64,000 nt of DNA from Methylotenera_A sp046594915 (GTDB lineage: Bacteria > Pseudomonadota > Gammaproteobacteria > Burkholderiales > Methylophilaceae), in the NCBI GenBank assembly GCA_046594915.1, contig JBKJRC010000003.1, positions 248,001-312,000 on the forward strand, in the 5' to 3' direction. The notes under the pieces were generated by a model, which was given only the letters and a program-made list of their open reading frames with translations, did not search any database and was not told the origin of the DNA. Each line of letters opens with the position of its first letter. Position 1 is the stretch's first letter. Made by a program: the position numbers and the translations under genes. Of this stretch, positions 63,274 through 64,000 are shown one piece after another.

Positions 63274-63996
63274 TTATTTGGCAATGGCGTGCAAAGAAGG
63301 CAATAAACGATCGAACTCGTTTTTAACGACTTGGTAACATTCGCAGCAACGCTCTTCCAGCTTTGGCCTATCGATAACCTTAATATGGCCGCGACTATAT
63401 TGTATTAAACCATCGCGTTGCAGTCTTCCCGCTGCTTCCGTCACACCTTCGCGGCGCACGCCCAGCATATTGGCGATTAATTCTTGTGTCATCACTAATT
63501 GATTGCTGGAAAGCCTATCGATGCTAAGCAACAGCCAGCGACATAATTGCTGCTCAAGCGTGTGATGCCGATTGCACACGGCGGTTTGCGACATTTGCGT
63601 GATTAAAGCCTGCGTATAACGCAATAACAACCGCTGCACTGGGCCGGCCAGGTTGAATTCATTTTTTAACAATTGCGATTTTAAACGATAGGAGAAACCG
63701 GCACTTTGCACCACGGCGCGGCTAGAGGTTGTTTCGCCACCCATAAAGATGGAGACACCCAATATACCTTCGTTGCCCACAATGGCTATTTCGGCAGAAG
63801 CACCGTTTTCCATCACATACAACAACGAGATGATACAAGTGGTGGGAAAATACACATATTCTAACGCTTCGCCAGATTCGTATAGCACTTTGCCTAAAGG
63901 CAGTGTAATCAATTCAAGGTCGTTGAAAAGCCTGTCGTATTCTGCGACAAATAATGCATCTAAAAGATGATTCTGTCTTGGATTGGAAGCCGTCAT
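63274..63996 (-). CDS. Crp/Fnr-family transcription regulator B
   Basis: 240 residues, paralogous to regulator A: GEALEYVYFPTTCIIS and GNEGILGVSIFMGGETTSSRAVVQ in the ligand barrel, VMTQELIANMLGVRREGVTEAAGRLQRDGLIQYSRG winged helix (in parts). C-terminal tail with ERCCECYQ, a Cys cluster after the helix-turn-helix; regulator A has only SCLCYQ there. Starts with ATG at 63996, four bases from the window edge, so its promoter is outside. Effector unknown. Confidence 0.87.
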   Translation of the reverse strand: MTASNPRQNHLLDALFVAEYDRLFNDLELITLPLGKVLYESGEALEYVYFPTTCIISLLYVMENGASAEIAIVGNEGILGVSIFMGGETTSSRAVVQSAGFSYRLKSQLLKNEFNLAGPVQRLLLRYTQALITQMSQTAVCNRHHTLEQQLCRWLLLSIDRLSSNQLVMTQELIANMLGVRREGVTEAAGRLQRDGLIQYSRGHIKVIDRPKLEERCCECYQVVKNEFDRLLPSLHAIAK

Positions 63997-64000
63997 AGCT

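Overview
The window looks like a chromosomal segment of a moderately AT-rich betaproteobacterium. The protein sequences and gene order (rne/rluC divergent pair, rluC-HAD-Rieske-sppA operon, Crp-like regulators, PQQ-type dehydrogenase, HemP, DUF1365/CFA locus) point to the Methylophilaceae, Methylotenera-like, but this is inference from family resemblance, not a database match. No rRNA, tRNA, CRISPR array, prophage or intact transposon was seen.

Layout. 1-1250: 5' part of glgA (minus), running off the left edge. 1326-4464: crcB and the convergent rne with a strong bidirectional terminator between them. 4465-5090: long rne/rluC divergent region with a 10-bp hairpin. 5091-8219: rluC, HAD phosphatase, Rieske protein, sppA. 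8945-18654: glycogen/maltodextrin block (pgi, glgB on minus; glgC, GH57, malQ, ROK glucokinase on plus) which with glgA makes a near-complete glycogen synthesis and mobilisation set. 18673-30592: housekeeping genes (MBL-fold protein, queG, tsaE, amiC, a dead TetR gene, Suv3-like helicase, mutL, K+ channel plus partner membrane protein, miaA, DoxX). 30741-38088: dapC, EamA transporter, pilU-like ATPase, TPR/OGT-like glycosyltransferase, and a split mnmC (mnmC oxidase and mnmD methyltransferase).

38156-47692 is one long minus-strand locus headed by an ECF sigma factor and an RskA-type anti-sigma factor, followed by two CFA-synthase-like methyltransferases, a membrane fatty acid desaturase, an FAD oxidoreductase, DUF1365, DUF1295, DUF2878, DUF6134 and a lipocalin. 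It reads as a stress-induced membrane-lipid modification system and is the most interesting accessory unit here.

47947-49740 is a PQQ-propeller dehydrogenase-like lipoprotein in which Gly sits where the catalytic Asp is expected. 49741-50414 is a dead ion-channel gene. 50546-57854 is an iron/heme uptake island: a Fur-box-like site, an unknown small protein, a divergent second copy of ribosomal protein S4, hemP, tonB, exbB, exbD, a PepSY membrane protein, a small membrane protein and a TonB-dependent siderophore receptor. 57994-63996 is a stress/regulatory island: two Crp-type regulators without obvious targets flank a CsbD protein, two uncharacterised proteins, a PRC-barrel protein and a PAS-GGDEF-EAL protein.
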